Below are positions 44,698-53,418 of a DNA stretch of 64,000 bases, piece by piece. The notes beneath the pieces are model-generated. The model made no database searches. It worked only from the letters and a program-made list of their open reading frames with translations, and had not been told where the DNA came from. The position numbers and the translations under genes were made by a program. This DNA is from Clostridium paraputrificum (GTDB lineage: Bacteria; Bacillota; Clostridia; Clostridiales; Clostridiaceae). The DNA lies in NCBI RefSeq assembly GCF_900447045.1, contig NZ_UAWH01000014.1, positions 928,501 through 992,500 of the forward strand, in the 5' to 3' direction. Positions within the stretch are counted from its first letter, which is position 1. Each line of letters starts with the position of its first letter.

Positions 44698-45426
44698 ATG
44701 ATAACAATAGATTATTTGGATTTTATAATAGACAAGCTAAATGAAGTAAAGGCTAGTCAAATTAAAAATATAGAAAAAGCAGCAAGATTAGTTGCAGATA
44801 CATGTAAAAATGGAGGGAGATTTTATATATTTGGAACAGGTCATTCTCACATAATTGCTGAAGAGGTTTTTCAAAGAGCTGGTGGTTTAGCATTAGTAAA
44901 TGCAATATTAGAGCCAGAAATATTGCTTAATCAAAAGCCTAATAAAAGTACATTGATTGAAAGATTAGAAGGCTATTCAAAAATAGTTTTTGGTTTAAAT
45001 AAGATACAAAAGGGAGATACTATTCTTGTTGTATCAAATTCAGGAAGAAATGCTGCAACAGTAGAAATGTGTTTAGAGGCAAAAAGTCAACAGGTTAATA
45101 TTATTACTATGTGTTCTCTAAAGCATTCAAAGAATATAGATTCAAGACATTCAAGCGGTAAGAAAATCTATGAGTTATCAGATGTTAATATTGATAATTG
45201 TGCAGAGTATGGAGATGCTGCCTTCAAAGTTAAAGGGTTAGATACACCTGTAGGAGCAACTTCTGATGCAACAGGTGTTGCCATTGTACAAGCACTTGTA
45301 ACAACAGCAATAGATATGATGATAAAAGATGGTTTTGTTCCACCCGTATTTAAAAGTTCTAATGTAGATGGAGCAGATGAATATAATAAAGAAATATTTG
45401 ATAAATTCTATAATTCTATAAGATAG
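44698..45426 (+). CDS. SIS-domain sugar-phosphate-binding protein
   Basis: This 242-residue SIS-fold protein of the UPF0309-like group has FYIFGTGHSHIIAEEVFQRA and VVSNSGRNAATVEM, which build the phosphosugar pocket. Relatives are isomerases, etherases or sugar-binding regulators; without a DNA-binding domain this one is probably an enzyme. It begins eight bases after NanE and is the last gene before a terminator. It could isomerise or deaminate the amino-sugar phosphate released by the locus. Confidence 0.7.
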   Translation: MITIDYLDFIIDKLNEVKASQIKNIEKAARLVADTCKNGGRFYIFGTGHSHIIAEEVFQRAGGLALVNAILEPEILLNQKPNKSTLIERLEGYSKIVFGLNKIQKGDTILVVSNSGRNAATVEMCLEAKSQQVNIITMCSLKHSKNIDSRHSSGKKIYELSDVNIDNCAEYGDAAFKVKGLDTPVGATSDATGVAIVQALVTTAIDMMIKDGFVPPVFKSSNVDGADEYNKEIFDKFYNSIR

Positions 45427-45441
45427 TTATAATAAAAAAAG

Positions 45442-45478
45442 CTTCAAGAAATAGATTCATTTTCTTGAGGTTTTTTTT
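45442..45478 (+). terminator. Terminator of the mannose-type PTS operon
   Basis: CTTCAAGAAA pairs with TTTCTTGAGG around a nine-base loop and is followed by eight Ts. The arms resemble those of the terminator at 37021, before the regulator gene. Confidence 0.8.
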
Positions 45479-45540
45479 ATTAATAATAAGATTCAAATTA
45501 TTTGATAAGAATAATTGAGAAGGTATAGTTTTATATTTTC

Positions 45541-45655
45541 TTTTTAACGGCTAGGAAAGTATAAAATTTTAATTAGATATAAATTAAAGGTGTTATTTAC
45601 CTTTAGTACAAAGGGAATAAATATCCCCCATAAGTTATGTGACAAAGTCACAGAA
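45541..45655 (+). repeat. Dispersed structured repeat, copy C (deleted form)
   Basis: Bases 45541-45600 match the upstream module at 19841-19895. The sequence then goes straight to AAGGGAATAAATATCCCCC, which is the right end of copy A; the conserved core between is missing. After it, GTGACAAAGTCAC forms a small hairpin and AAGTCACAGAA resembles part of copy B. It lies 60 bases before the CoA-disulfide reductase gene. Confidence 0.5.
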
Positions 45656-45716
45656 GAAAATGAAAGGGAACGCTATAATAGAGTATATTGAAAAAAGTAT
45701 TAAAGGAGATAGAGTT

Positions 45717-48179
45717 ATGAAGAAGAAAGTTTTAATAGTTGGAGGAGTAGCAGGAGGTGCTTCAGCTGCAGCTAGACTTAGAAGACTTGATGAAGACGCA
45801 GAAATAATTATGTTTGAAAAGGGAGAATATATATCCTTTGCTAACTGTGGTCTTCCTTATTATATAGGGGATGTGATTCCGACAAGAGAAGCGTTAATAG
45901 TTCAAACAGTTGAACAAATGAGCAGAAAATTTAATTTAGACATAAGAAATCTAAGTGAAGTTATCTCCATAAATAAAGAAGAAAAAAAGATAAGTGTTAA
46001 AAATTATAGAACTGGTGAAGTATATGAAGAAAGCTATGATACTCTAGTTTTATCACCAGGAGCAAAGCCAATAAAACCACCTATAGCTGGAATAGAAGAT
46101 TGTAAAAACCTTTTTACTCTTAGAAACATTCCAGATATGGATAATATAAAAAGCTTTTTAGAAGAAGAGAAGCCAAAGAGAGCTATTGTAATTGGTGGAG
46201 GTTTTATAGGGCTTGAAATGGCAGAAAATCTTCATGAAAAAGGAGTTAATGTTACCTTAGTTGAAGGAAGTAACCAAGTAATGGGGCCATTAGATATAGA
46301 AATGGCAAGTATTATACATTCTCATTTAATTGATAATGGAGTGGATTTAATTTTAAATGATGGTGTTGAAGAGTTTAAGAATAATGGTAAGAAGGTTATT
46401 TTAAAAAGTGGAAAAGAAATATATGGTGACATGATAATCCTATCTATAGGTGTTAGACCTGAAACGACTATAGCAAAGGAAGCAGGGCTAAAGTTAAATG
46501 AAAGAGGGGCAATTATAGTTGATGAATATATGAAAACTTCAGATCCTAATATTTATGCTTTAGGTGATGCTGTTGAAATAATGGACTTTGTAAATAAAAA
46601 GCCAACAATGATTCCTCTTGCATGGCCAGCAAATAGACAAGGAAGATTAGTAGCAGATAATATTTCAGGTAAAGAGGTTAAATATAAGGGGACTTTAGGG
46701 TCATCAGTAGCAAAAGTATTTGACTATACTGTTGCATCTACAGGAAATAATGAGAAAACACTAAAAAGATTAGGAATTGAATATAAAGCTATTCATATTC
46801 ACCCAGGTTCTCATGCAGGATATTACCCAGGAGCTTTTCCAATAGCTTATAAGATGTTATTTAATCCAAAGACAGGGCAAATTTATGGAGCTCAAGGTGT
46901 AGGAATGGCTGGAGTAGAAAAGAGAATTGATATAATTGCTACTGCAATTAAGGGAGGCCTTAAGGTAGAAGACCTTCAAGATGTGGAACCTTGTTATGCA
47001 CCACCATATAATTCAGCGAAGGACCCTGTTAATATGATGGGATATTATGCTTCTAATATTATGGATGGGGATGTAAAAACAATTCAATGGAGTGAAGTTG
47101 ATAATATAAACTTAGATGATTCAATAATTCTAGATGTTAGAGAAGAAATGGAGTTAATGACAGGAACAATACCAAATTCAATTAATATTCCATTAGGACA
47201 GTTAAGGGATAGATTTGACCAGCTAGATAAGAGTAAGAAGATATATGTAACTTGCCAAGTTGGTTTAAGAGGATATATAGCTTCTAGGATTTTATCTCAA
47301 CATGGATATAATTCTTTCAATATAGATGGTGGAGTAAAGACATATTTACAAGTTAAGAGAGCCTTAGAAAGTCATAATGAGGATAATAATGTTAAGGAAG
47401 AGGTTGCAACTATGTCACTAGAAAAAGGTTTAGATATAGCAGAGGTAAATGCAAAGGTTACTTTAAATGCATGTGGATTACAATGCCCAGGACCTATAAA
47501 AAGAGTATTTGAAGAAACAAAATCTTTAAATGAAGGGGAAGTATTAAAGGTAATTGCAAGTGACCCTGGTTTTAAGAAGGATATAAGCTCATGGTGTGAA
47601 AAGACAGGAAATACTTTAGTGAAAACAGATAAAGATGAAAAGAAGAATTTTGTGGCTTATATAAAGAAGGGTAAAGAAGGAGATAAGGAGGTTACATGTA
47701 GCACAGTAAAGGATGGAGCAACTTTAGTTGTATTTAGTGGAGACTTAGATAAGGCTATAGCTTCATTTATAATAGCTACAGGTGCAGCTTCCATGGGTAA
47801 AAAAGTTACTATGTTCTTTACATTCTGGGGGCTTAATATTCTTAAGAGTAAGGATAAACCTAAGGTTGAAAAGAAAACTGTAGAAAAGATGTTTGATTGT
47901 ATGCTTCCAAGTCACCCAGGTAAGTTACCTTTATCTCAAATGAATATGATGGGTATGGGACCTGCCATGATTAAAAAGATTATGAAGGATAATAATGTAG
48001 ATTCTTTAGAAGAACTTATAAAGAATGCAATTGATATGGGAGTTAATGTAGTTGCTTGTTCTATGAGTATGGATCTTATGGGAATTAAGAAGGAAGAGTT
48101 TATTGAAGGTGTAGAAATTGGTGGAGTAGCTTCTTATTTAGGAGCAACTGAAGATTCAGGATTAAATCTATTTATATAA
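45717..48179 (+). CDS. CoA-disulfide reductase fused to rhodanese, TusA and DsrE domains
   Basis: This is an 820-residue multidomain sulfur-handling enzyme. Residues 1-320 are an FAD/NAD(P)H oxidoreductase (IVGGVAGGASAAAR, active-site Cys44 in FANCGLPYY, IVIGGGFIGLEMAE), followed by the dimerisation domain to about 440. A rhodanese domain follows (about 455-555, Cys513 in TCQVGLRG), then a TusA domain (about 580-650, CGLQCPGP with Cys586 and Cys590) and a DsrE-like domain (about 665-820, Cys781). It probably reduces CoA or thiol disulfides, persulfides or polysulfides and passes sulfane sulfur between its own domains. ATG 45717 follows AAAGGAG. Confidence 0.9.
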   Translation: MKKKVLIVGGVAGGASAAARLRRLDEDAEIIMFEKGEYISFANCGLPYYIGDVIPTREALIVQTVEQMSRKFNLDIRNLSEVISINKEEKKISVKNYRTGEVYEESYDTLVLSPGAKPIKPPIAGIEDCKNLFTLRNIPDMDNIKSFLEEEKPKRAIVIGGGFIGLEMAENLHEKGVNVTLVEGSNQVMGPLDIEMASIIHSHLIDNGVDLILNDGVEEFKNNGKKVILKSGKEIYGDMIILSIGVRPETTIAKEAGLKLNERGAIIVDEYMKTSDPNIYALGDAVEIMDFVNKKPTMIPLAWPANRQGRLVADNISGKEVKYKGTLGSSVAKVFDYTVASTGNNEKTLKRLGIEYKAIHIHPGSHAGYYPGAFPIAYKMLFNPKTGQIYGAQGVGMAGVEKRIDIIATAIKGGLKVEDLQDVEPCYAPPYNSAKDPVNMMGYYASNIMDGDVKTIQWSEVDNINLDDSIILDVREEMELMTGTIPNSINIPLGQLRDRFDQLDKSKKIYVTCQVGLRGYIASRILSQHGYNSFNIDGGVKTYLQVKRALESHNEDNNVKEEVATMSLEKGLDIAEVNAKVTLNACGLQCPGPIKRVFEETKSLNEGEVLKVIASDPGFKKDISSWCEKTGNTLVKTDKDEKKNFVAYIKKGKEGDKEVTCSTVKDGATLVVFSGDLDKAIASFIIATGAASMGKKVTMFFTFWGLNILKSKDKPKVEKKTVEKMFDCMLPSHPGKLPLSQMNMMGMGPAMIKKIMKDNNVDSLEELIKNAIDMGVNVVACSMSMDLMGIKKEEFIEGVEIGGVASYLGATEDSGLNLFI

Positions 48180-48184
48180 TAGTA

Positions 48185-48226
48185 AAAAAATCCTTAAGAG
48201 TAGTTATATTCTTAGGGATTTTTTTA
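48185..48226 (+). terminator. Terminator after the CoA-disulfide reductase gene
   Basis: AAAAATCCTTAAGA-type and TCTTAGGGATTTTT-type arms pair with G-T mismatches and end in Ts. It also faces the minus-strand gene ending at 48250. Confidence 0.75.
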
Positions 48227-48249
48227 TTGTTATTAATAATTTAATACCA

Positions 48250-48576
48250 TTAAGGGTTCTGATGATCCTTATTATCAGTTTTAAAAGTATTTTCTAATTC
48301 TCTAAAACACACTAAGTTAAATGCTATTATAATTCCTAAAATTAAGCCAGTAACAAAAAAGTTTATGTTATTAGTTAGGCAAAATAAACCTATTATTATT
48401 AATAATATATTAGTAAATACATTTAAATTACGTTTCTTTTTTTCATTTAAAGTATCTATCTTTCTTTGTATTGATTTAAATAATCCTAATTTACTATTGT
48501 TTAACCAATAGAATAAGCAAGAGAATATAGTACCTGATAAGGTTGATGATGCTAATATTATTATAAAATCTTTCAT
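48250..48576 (-). CDS. Small membrane protein of unknown function
   Basis: This is a 108-residue protein with an N-terminal span (about 3-24), a short charged loop (QRKIDTLNEKKKRN) and two further spans close together. No family is recognised. AAGGAAGG lies upstream of the ATG at 48576. Copy D of the structured repeat lies immediately upstream of this ribosome site, so the element could be part of, or border, its leader. It is a single gene. Confidence 0.5.
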   Translation of the reverse strand: MKDFIIILASSTLSGTIFSCLFYWLNNSKLGLFKSIQRKIDTLNEKKKRNLNVFTNILLIIIGLFCLTNNINFFVTGLILGIIIAFNLVCFRELENTFKTDNKDHQNP

Positions 48577-48596
48577 TTAAAGTTCACCTTCCTTTT

Positions 48597-48668
48597 GGAT
48601 ATTTGTTTCCATGTAACTTGGAGTGTAGCGATGGAACAAACAAAATAAATATCCAATCCACCTTTTTT
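48597..48668 (+). repeat. Dispersed structured repeat, copy D
   Basis: GGATATTTG and AAATAAATATCC close the element. Inside, TTCCAT pairs with ATGGAA, enclosing GTAACTTGGAG. The order, spacing and most bases agree with copy A (19957-20037), and Ts follow the right side as there. A more degraded relative (GTAACAATCAAAATAAATATCC) is seen at 48821-48842. Confidence 0.65.
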
Positions 48669-48916
48669 ATTTTATTATATACAAATAATGGGAGGGGTTA
48701 AATATATCTAATATTATATTTTTAATTTTTTAACAATATCTTTAGGTTTTTCTGCAGAGTCATAATTTACGTATCTGTGATAGAAATATTTCCACAAGTT
48801 CAAAAATCTTTAACATTAACGTAACAATCAAAATAAATATCCCATCCTAATCTTTATTGAAAAATAATCAAAAGAATATTAATATGGAAATAAGTTGAAG
48901 GAAAGGAAATGGGATT
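48669..48916. other. AT-rich intergenic stretch with a degraded repeat end
   Basis: No gene is seen. Apart from the decayed repeat end at 48821-48842, the stretch holds a GGAAAGGAAATGGG ribosome site region for the gene at 48917 and unremarkable AT-rich sequence. Confidence 0.4.
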
Positions 48917-49477
48917 ATGAGAGAGGTTTTCTATAATGAATTACAAGGTGATGAACAAATACTTTGGAGTGGAAAAGGAAAATATAAATTTTTTGAAAAG
49001 GGTAGCCTATTTCAATTATTATTTATGATTGTATGGTTAAGCTTTGCACTTTATTGGGAGTACACTGCATATAAAGGTGGAGCAGGTTTAGTTATGCTTC
49101 TATTTGGAGGCGTTTTTGTTTTTGTTGGATTAAACATGGTTTTTGGATTACCAATAAGAAGAGCTATTGCTATAAAGAATAGAGTATATGCTGTAACTAA
49201 CAAGAGAGTTTTATTTTGTAATATGGGTAAGAATATATCATTTCAATATTTAGATCTTAAGGATGCAGAGATTGTAAATAAGTATAAAGAGAGAAGCGGA
49301 AGAGGAAGTATTGAATTTAACATGGGATATACAAACTATGATATGTATAATGACAATGGATATGATAACAGAAGAAATAGGGGAAGAGTAATGCCAAACA
49401 GATTTATGTTTTATAATATTGAGAAGGTAGATGAGGTATCTAATATTATAAGGATGGCAAAGGAAAGCTTAATATAA
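48917..49477 (+). CDS. PH-domain-containing membrane protein
   Basis: This 186-residue protein starts with LQGDEQILWSGKGK, typical of bacterial PH-domain (YdbT/DUF304-like) proteins. It has two membrane spans at about 34-50 and 56-76, and a beta-rich PH-like domain after about residue 85 (YAVTNKRVLFCNMGK, FQYLDLKDAEIV). A polar Asn/Arg-rich segment (DNGYDNRRNRGR) precedes the C-terminal helix. Its function is unknown; relatives are membrane-associated. It is a single gene followed by a GNAT pseudogene. Confidence 0.65.
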   Translation: MREVFYNELQGDEQILWSGKGKYKFFEKGSLFQLLFMIVWLSFALYWEYTAYKGGAGLVMLLFGGVFVFVGLNMVFGLPIRRAIAIKNRVYAVTNKRVLFCNMGKNISFQYLDLKDAEIVNKYKERSGRGSIEFNMGYTNYDMYNDNGYDNRRNRGRVMPNRFMFYNIEKVDEVSNIIRMAKESLI

Positions 49478-49544
49478 AAGGAATATTTATATAAATATAA
49501 AAAGATATAAATATATGAATATGGTTTTATGAGAAGGGAAATTT

Positions 49545-49868
49545 ATGAATGCTTTAGTGGAAATTCAAGGAGAAAAATATAATTATAAGATTTGATATAG
49601 AGATGATGAATTATTGAGAAGGAGTTTTAAACTAATAATGTTTTACTGCATGGATTTCTTAAAGGATAGGATTTATTACATTAAGGATTTAAATGTGATA
49701 GCTATTTGTGATTACAATGGAGATGAAGTACTTATTACTCCAAAGGATACATCATCTTATAAAGAGAGTATATTACATGAAGAGGATACTACCCTTTTTA
49801 TAAGAAGTAAAAAGGAAACTCCATTTGATAGAGAGAGAATAATGTTTCCAATGTTGTCACACACTTAA
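49545..49868 (+). pseudogene. Degraded GNAT acetyltransferase gene
   Basis: One frame starts MNALVEIQGEKYNYKI, meets TGA at 49593-49595, and continues YRDDELLRRSFKLIMF to a stop at 49868. The first part matches the beginning, and TPKDTSSYKESILHEEDTTL with MFPMLSHT the end, of a clostridial GNAT protein that normally exceeds 250 residues. The middle with the acetyl-CoA site is missing. The gene thus has both an internal deletion and a nonsense codon. An 84-codon frame from 49614 is only a fragment of it. Confidence 0.65.
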
Positions 49869-49990
49869 AATTGGTAAAATGTGTTGTAAATGTATACAAT
49901 AAGTAATATACTTTTCTATAAGGTCTTCACATTAAGAATTGGACTAGTCTAAATATAGGCCTGAATTTATATATGGGATGGAGGGTTTTT

Positions 49991-50752
49991 ATGAAAGAGT
50001 TAAATGAGAAAGTAGCTATTATTACAGGTGCAGGACAAGGTATTGGTAAGGGGATAGCACTTCACCTTGGAAAACGTGGAGTTAAGGTTGTTTGTGTAGG
50101 ACGTCGTCTAGATCCAATAGTCCAAACAGTGAAAGAGGTAGAAGAAGCAGGTGGACAAGGCTTTGCCATAACTTGTGATGTTGGAAATCGTGAAGATGTT
50201 AAAAAAGTAGTAAAAGCTACAGTTGAGAAGTATGGAACCGTTGATGTTGTTGTAAATAATGCTCAAAGTTTACCAGGTTCAGCTAAGGTTGAAGATACAA
50301 CTTATGAACAAATGCTTACAGCTTGGCAATCAGGAACCATAGGATCATTAAATATGATGCAAGAATGCTTCCCTTATATGAAAGACCAAAATGAAGGAAG
50401 AATAATAAACTTTGCTTCTGCAACAGGTATGTTTGGATATGCAGGGCAATTAGCTTATGGATGTAACAAGGAATCTATACGTGGACTTACTAAAATTGCA
50501 GCTAAGGAATGGGCTCAATACAATATTATTGTAAACTGTGTTCTTCCAGGTGCAGAAAGTCCAGCTGCTAAAGTATGGGCAGAAAAGTTCCCTGAGAAAT
50601 ATAAAGAAATAATGGAAGCTCAACCAATGAAGAGGTTTGGAGATGGAGAAGATGATATTGGACGTGTTATAGCATTTTTAGCAGGTCCAGATAGCAAATA
50701 CTATACTGGTCAATGCTTATTAGTGGATGGTGGATACTCAATAGCTCCTTAA
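49991..50752 (+). CDS. Short-chain dehydrogenase/reductase
   Basis: This is a 253-residue classical SDR. The cofactor motif TGAGQGIGKG is near residue 12, NNA near 87, and the catalytic Ser (NFASATG), Tyr and Lys (YGCNK) are all present. The C-terminal LLVDGGYSIAP is typical. It oxidises or reduces a hydroxy or keto group with NAD(P); the substrate cannot be told. ATG 49991 has GGAGGG upstream, while the ATG 18 bases earlier lacks a site. It is a single gene ending in a bidirectional terminator. Confidence 0.85.
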   Translation: MKELNEKVAIITGAGQGIGKGIALHLGKRGVKVVCVGRRLDPIVQTVKEVEEAGGQGFAITCDVGNREDVKKVVKATVEKYGTVDVVVNNAQSLPGSAKVEDTTYEQMLTAWQSGTIGSLNMMQECFPYMKDQNEGRIINFASATGMFGYAGQLAYGCNKESIRGLTKIAAKEWAQYNIIVNCVLPGAESPAAKVWAEKFPEKYKEIMEAQPMKRFGDGEDDIGRVIAFLAGPDSKYYTGQCLLVDGGYSIAP

Positions 50753-50757
50753 GTAAT

Positions 50758-50801
50758 AAATCTCATAAATTGCAAGGTTATTCTTGCAGTTTATGAGATT
50801 T
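50758..50801. terminator. Bidirectional terminator between SDR and RpiR genes
   Basis: Nineteen-base arms (AAATCTCATAAATTGCAAG and near-complement with one G-T pair) around a six-base loop have T-runs on both strands between converging genes. Confidence 0.85.
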
Positions 50802-50803
50802 TT

Positions 50804-51550
50804 TTATTGTGAATAAAGTTTACTGAACTCTTCAAATATTAAATCTAGTACTATATTAAAACCAAGTCTTGAAGTTAAATCATGATTATTTAATTGATAG
50901 TCCTTTAAGTAAGCAAATAATGATAAATCACTTAAGTTAGATAAGAAGTTTTGAGAAAGTCCAGTTAATGAAATTGTATATATGTTTTTTGTTTTAACAA
51001 TGCCTGTAATTTTCTTTATTATATCTGTTGATCCAGAAGAGCTAATAATAAAAGCTAGATCGTCATCCTTTAAGTTGTTAGCAAACAATTTATTTTCATC
51101 TCTATCCTCTGGAACTAAGCACATTTTATTAAAGTACTGAAGTTTTTTACAAAATGATAAAGCAGGGTATTGAGACAATCCTAAAGAAAAAATAACAACT
51201 CTATTTGAATTATATATTTTAGTTGCAGCAGTACATATATCATCTGGTTTATTAAGAGAAAGAGTTTTTACTACAGAGTTATGTATAGAAATATGACTAG
51301 AATCTAAATCAATTTCATTATTTGATTTATTTGCATTTACAATATTATATTTTAATTCTGAAAAACCTGAATAACCAAGCTTTTTACATAATCTAATTAT
51401 TGTATTAGATGATAGATATAGATCATTTGCCATATCTGTAATTTTTATATTTGAAAAAGAATGTGATTTTTCTAATATATATTCTACAATACGTTTCTCG
51501 GTATTATTTAAAGTAATATTTTCTTTAGAAATTACATCTAAAAATTTCAT
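50804..51550 (-). CDS. RpiR-family regulator of the EIICB/GH4 operon
   Basis: This 248-residue regulator has an N-terminal helix-turn-helix (KITDMANDLYLSSNTIIRLC) and a SIS domain (RVVIFSLGLSQYPALSFCKK, DDLAFIISSSGSTDIIKKI). It is divergent from the alpha-glucoside-type PTS gene, the usual position for its controller, and it probably senses a glucose or glycoside 6-phosphate. AGGAGG lies 12 bases before the ATG, slightly further than average. The effect, activation or repression, cannot be told. Confidence 0.85.
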   Translation of the reverse strand: MKFLDVISKENITLNNTEKRIVEYILEKSHSFSNIKITDMANDLYLSSNTIIRLCKKLGYSGFSELKYNIVNANKSNNEIDLDSSHISIHNSVVKTLSLNKPDDICTAATKIYNSNRVVIFSLGLSQYPALSFCKKLQYFNKMCLVPEDRDENKLFANNLKDDDLAFIISSSGSTDIIKKITGIVKTKNIYTISLTGLSQNFLSNLSDLSLFAYLKDYQLNNHDLTSRLGFNIVLDLIFEEFSKLYSQ

Positions 51551-51696
51551 CTTAAGAAAGTACCTCCTATGAGTAATTAGTTTTAGTATACAATATTTAA
51601 CATATATTTTAAAGGAAAATCCTTAGTATATGGGATTTGTGAAAAATATTACAGAATGTAAAAATATATAGGAATGTATAAAAAGTATAAGATGCT

Positions 51697-51734
51697 TTGT
51701 AAACGTTGTTACGAGGTGGTTAACTTGCTATACT
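51697..51734 (+). promoter_or_regulatory. PTS promoter with overlapping CcpA cre site
   Basis: TTGTTA (51706-51711), 17 bases and TATACT (51729-51734) form a promoter. TTGTAAACGTTGTTA (51697-51711) matches the cre consensus with one mismatch and covers the -35 box, so catabolite repression by CcpA is expected. Confidence 0.6.
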
Positions 51735-51787
51735 AAAATCATGAAACATGCATGTGACAAATTTATGTAGCAACACGGAGGGTTTTT

Positions 51788-53380
51788 ATGAAGAGCTTTA
51801 TGCAAAAATTCGGAAAGTCATTACTTTTACCTATTTCTACTATAGCTGCTGCAGGTATATTTTTAGGACTAGCAGCTGCACTTCAAAATAGTTCAATAGT
51901 TGGAGAAGCCTTTGTAAATTTGCAAGGGGTACAAGATTTTATAGGATTTATTAGAAAACTAGCAGGGTTAGTTTTTGGTAATTTACCAGTATTTTTTGCA
52001 ATTTCAATTGCTTTAGGAATGGCAAAAGAAGAGAAAGCTACAGCGGCATTTGCTTCTTTAATTGGTTTCTTAGTATTACATCTTACACTAAATTATTTGT
52101 TAGGATTAGATGGTATAACAGCAGAAACAACTTCGGTTAAGTATTTAATGGAGAATAACGGATTGTCTCAAATTGATGCCAGTATCGTAAATGCAAAGTA
52201 TGAGACAGTTTTGGGATATTTTACTTATAGAATGAATGTGTTTGCAGGAATTATAGTAGGTCTTACAGTAACATTTTTACACAATAAATTTTATAAGATA
52301 CAATTACCAAGTTCAATTAACTTCTTCGGTGGAAAAAGATTTGTACCACTTATAACTCTTATTGTAATACCAGTGGTAGCATTTATATCTTATTATGCTT
52401 GGCCAATTGTAGATACAGTAATATCAGGTTTTGGAAAGGGAATTGAGGGTGCAGGAGCATTTGGACCTTATTTATACGGATCGTTAAATAGATTGCTTAT
52501 ACCAACAGGACTTCATCATATATTAAATCAAATCGTAAGATTTACTCCTATTGGTGGTACTGCAGTAATAGATGGAGAACCAGTTGTAGGTGCGCTAAAT
52601 ATATTTAATGCAGCTATAGCATCTACAACAGGAGTTGGAAATGATATTGTAGCAATTGGTAGTAGATATGTTGGACAAGGACATATGCTTTCAGTAATGT
52701 TTGGTTTACCTGCAGCTGGTTTAGCTATGATACATTGTGCTAAAGATAAAAATAGAAATAAGGTTAAGGCATTAATTGTTGCTGGAATAGCAGCATCTAT
52801 TTTAACAGGAATTACTGAACCATTAGAGTTTACTTTTATGTTCATATCACCAATTTTATTCTTATTCCATGTTATTGTTTATGGATTTGGATTTATGATA
52901 ATGGATTTACTAGGAGTAGCTGTAGGAGGAGTTCAAGCTGGATTAATTGATTTTACTGTTTTTGGACTACTTAGAGGAATGGATACAAAATGGTACTTAA
53001 TTATCATAGTAGGAATAATAATAGCTTTAGTTTACTATTTTGGATTTAGATATATTATTACAAAATTTAATATAATGACTCCTGGTAGAGAAGATGATGT
53101 TGAAGATGAAGATGGGATACCAGCAGTAATAAGTGATGATAAATTATCTAGCACAATTGTTGATGCTTTAGGCGGAAAAATAAATATTGTTAGTATTGAA
53201 AATTGTATGACTAGATTAAGAGTTGTAGTAGATAATCCTAATTTAATTAATGAAAAGGTGTTAAAAGATACAGGTGCATCAGGATTTGTAAGACCTACAA
53301 AAGAGAATATACAAATTGTATATGGATTAAAGGTTGATCAAATAGCAAGTGATGTAAAAGCATATTTAAAGAGTATATAA
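51788..53380 (+). CDS. PTS EIICB, glucose/alpha-glucoside family
   Basis: This 530-residue protein has an EIIC membrane domain (about 1-430, with GITEPLEFTFMFISPILF) joined to a C-terminal EIIB domain. Cys473 in SIENCMTRLR is the phospho-cysteine. It resembles MalX/GlvC-type transporters and lacks its own EIIA, which another PTS protein must supply. It sits 38 bases upstream of a GH4 6-phospho-glucosidase gene, indicating import of an alpha-glucoside such as maltose. GGAGGG precedes the ATG. Confidence 0.9.
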   Translation: MKSFMQKFGKSLLLPISTIAAAGIFLGLAAALQNSSIVGEAFVNLQGVQDFIGFIRKLAGLVFGNLPVFFAISIALGMAKEEKATAAFASLIGFLVLHLTLNYLLGLDGITAETTSVKYLMENNGLSQIDASIVNAKYETVLGYFTYRMNVFAGIIVGLTVTFLHNKFYKIQLPSSINFFGGKRFVPLITLIVIPVVAFISYYAWPIVDTVISGFGKGIEGAGAFGPYLYGSLNRLLIPTGLHHILNQIVRFTPIGGTAVIDGEPVVGALNIFNAAIASTTGVGNDIVAIGSRYVGQGHMLSVMFGLPAAGLAMIHCAKDKNRNKVKALIVAGIAASILTGITEPLEFTFMFISPILFLFHVIVYGFGFMIMDLLGVAVGGVQAGLIDFTVFGLLRGMDTKWYLIIIVGIIIALVYYFGFRYIITKFNIMTPGREDDVEDEDGIPAVISDDKLSSTIVDALGGKINIVSIENCMTRLRVVVDNPNLINEKVLKDTGASGFVRPTKENIQIVYGLKVDQIASDVKAYLKSI

Positions 53381-53418
53381 ATCACATTAATAAAGGTAGC
53401 ATGTATGGAGGCGTAAAT

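Noticed and set aside
49593-49595. In-frame TGA as a selenocysteine codon
   Set aside because: The surrounding protein is a GNAT with an internal deletion, a family without selenocysteine, and no stem-loop typical of a bacterial SECIS follows.
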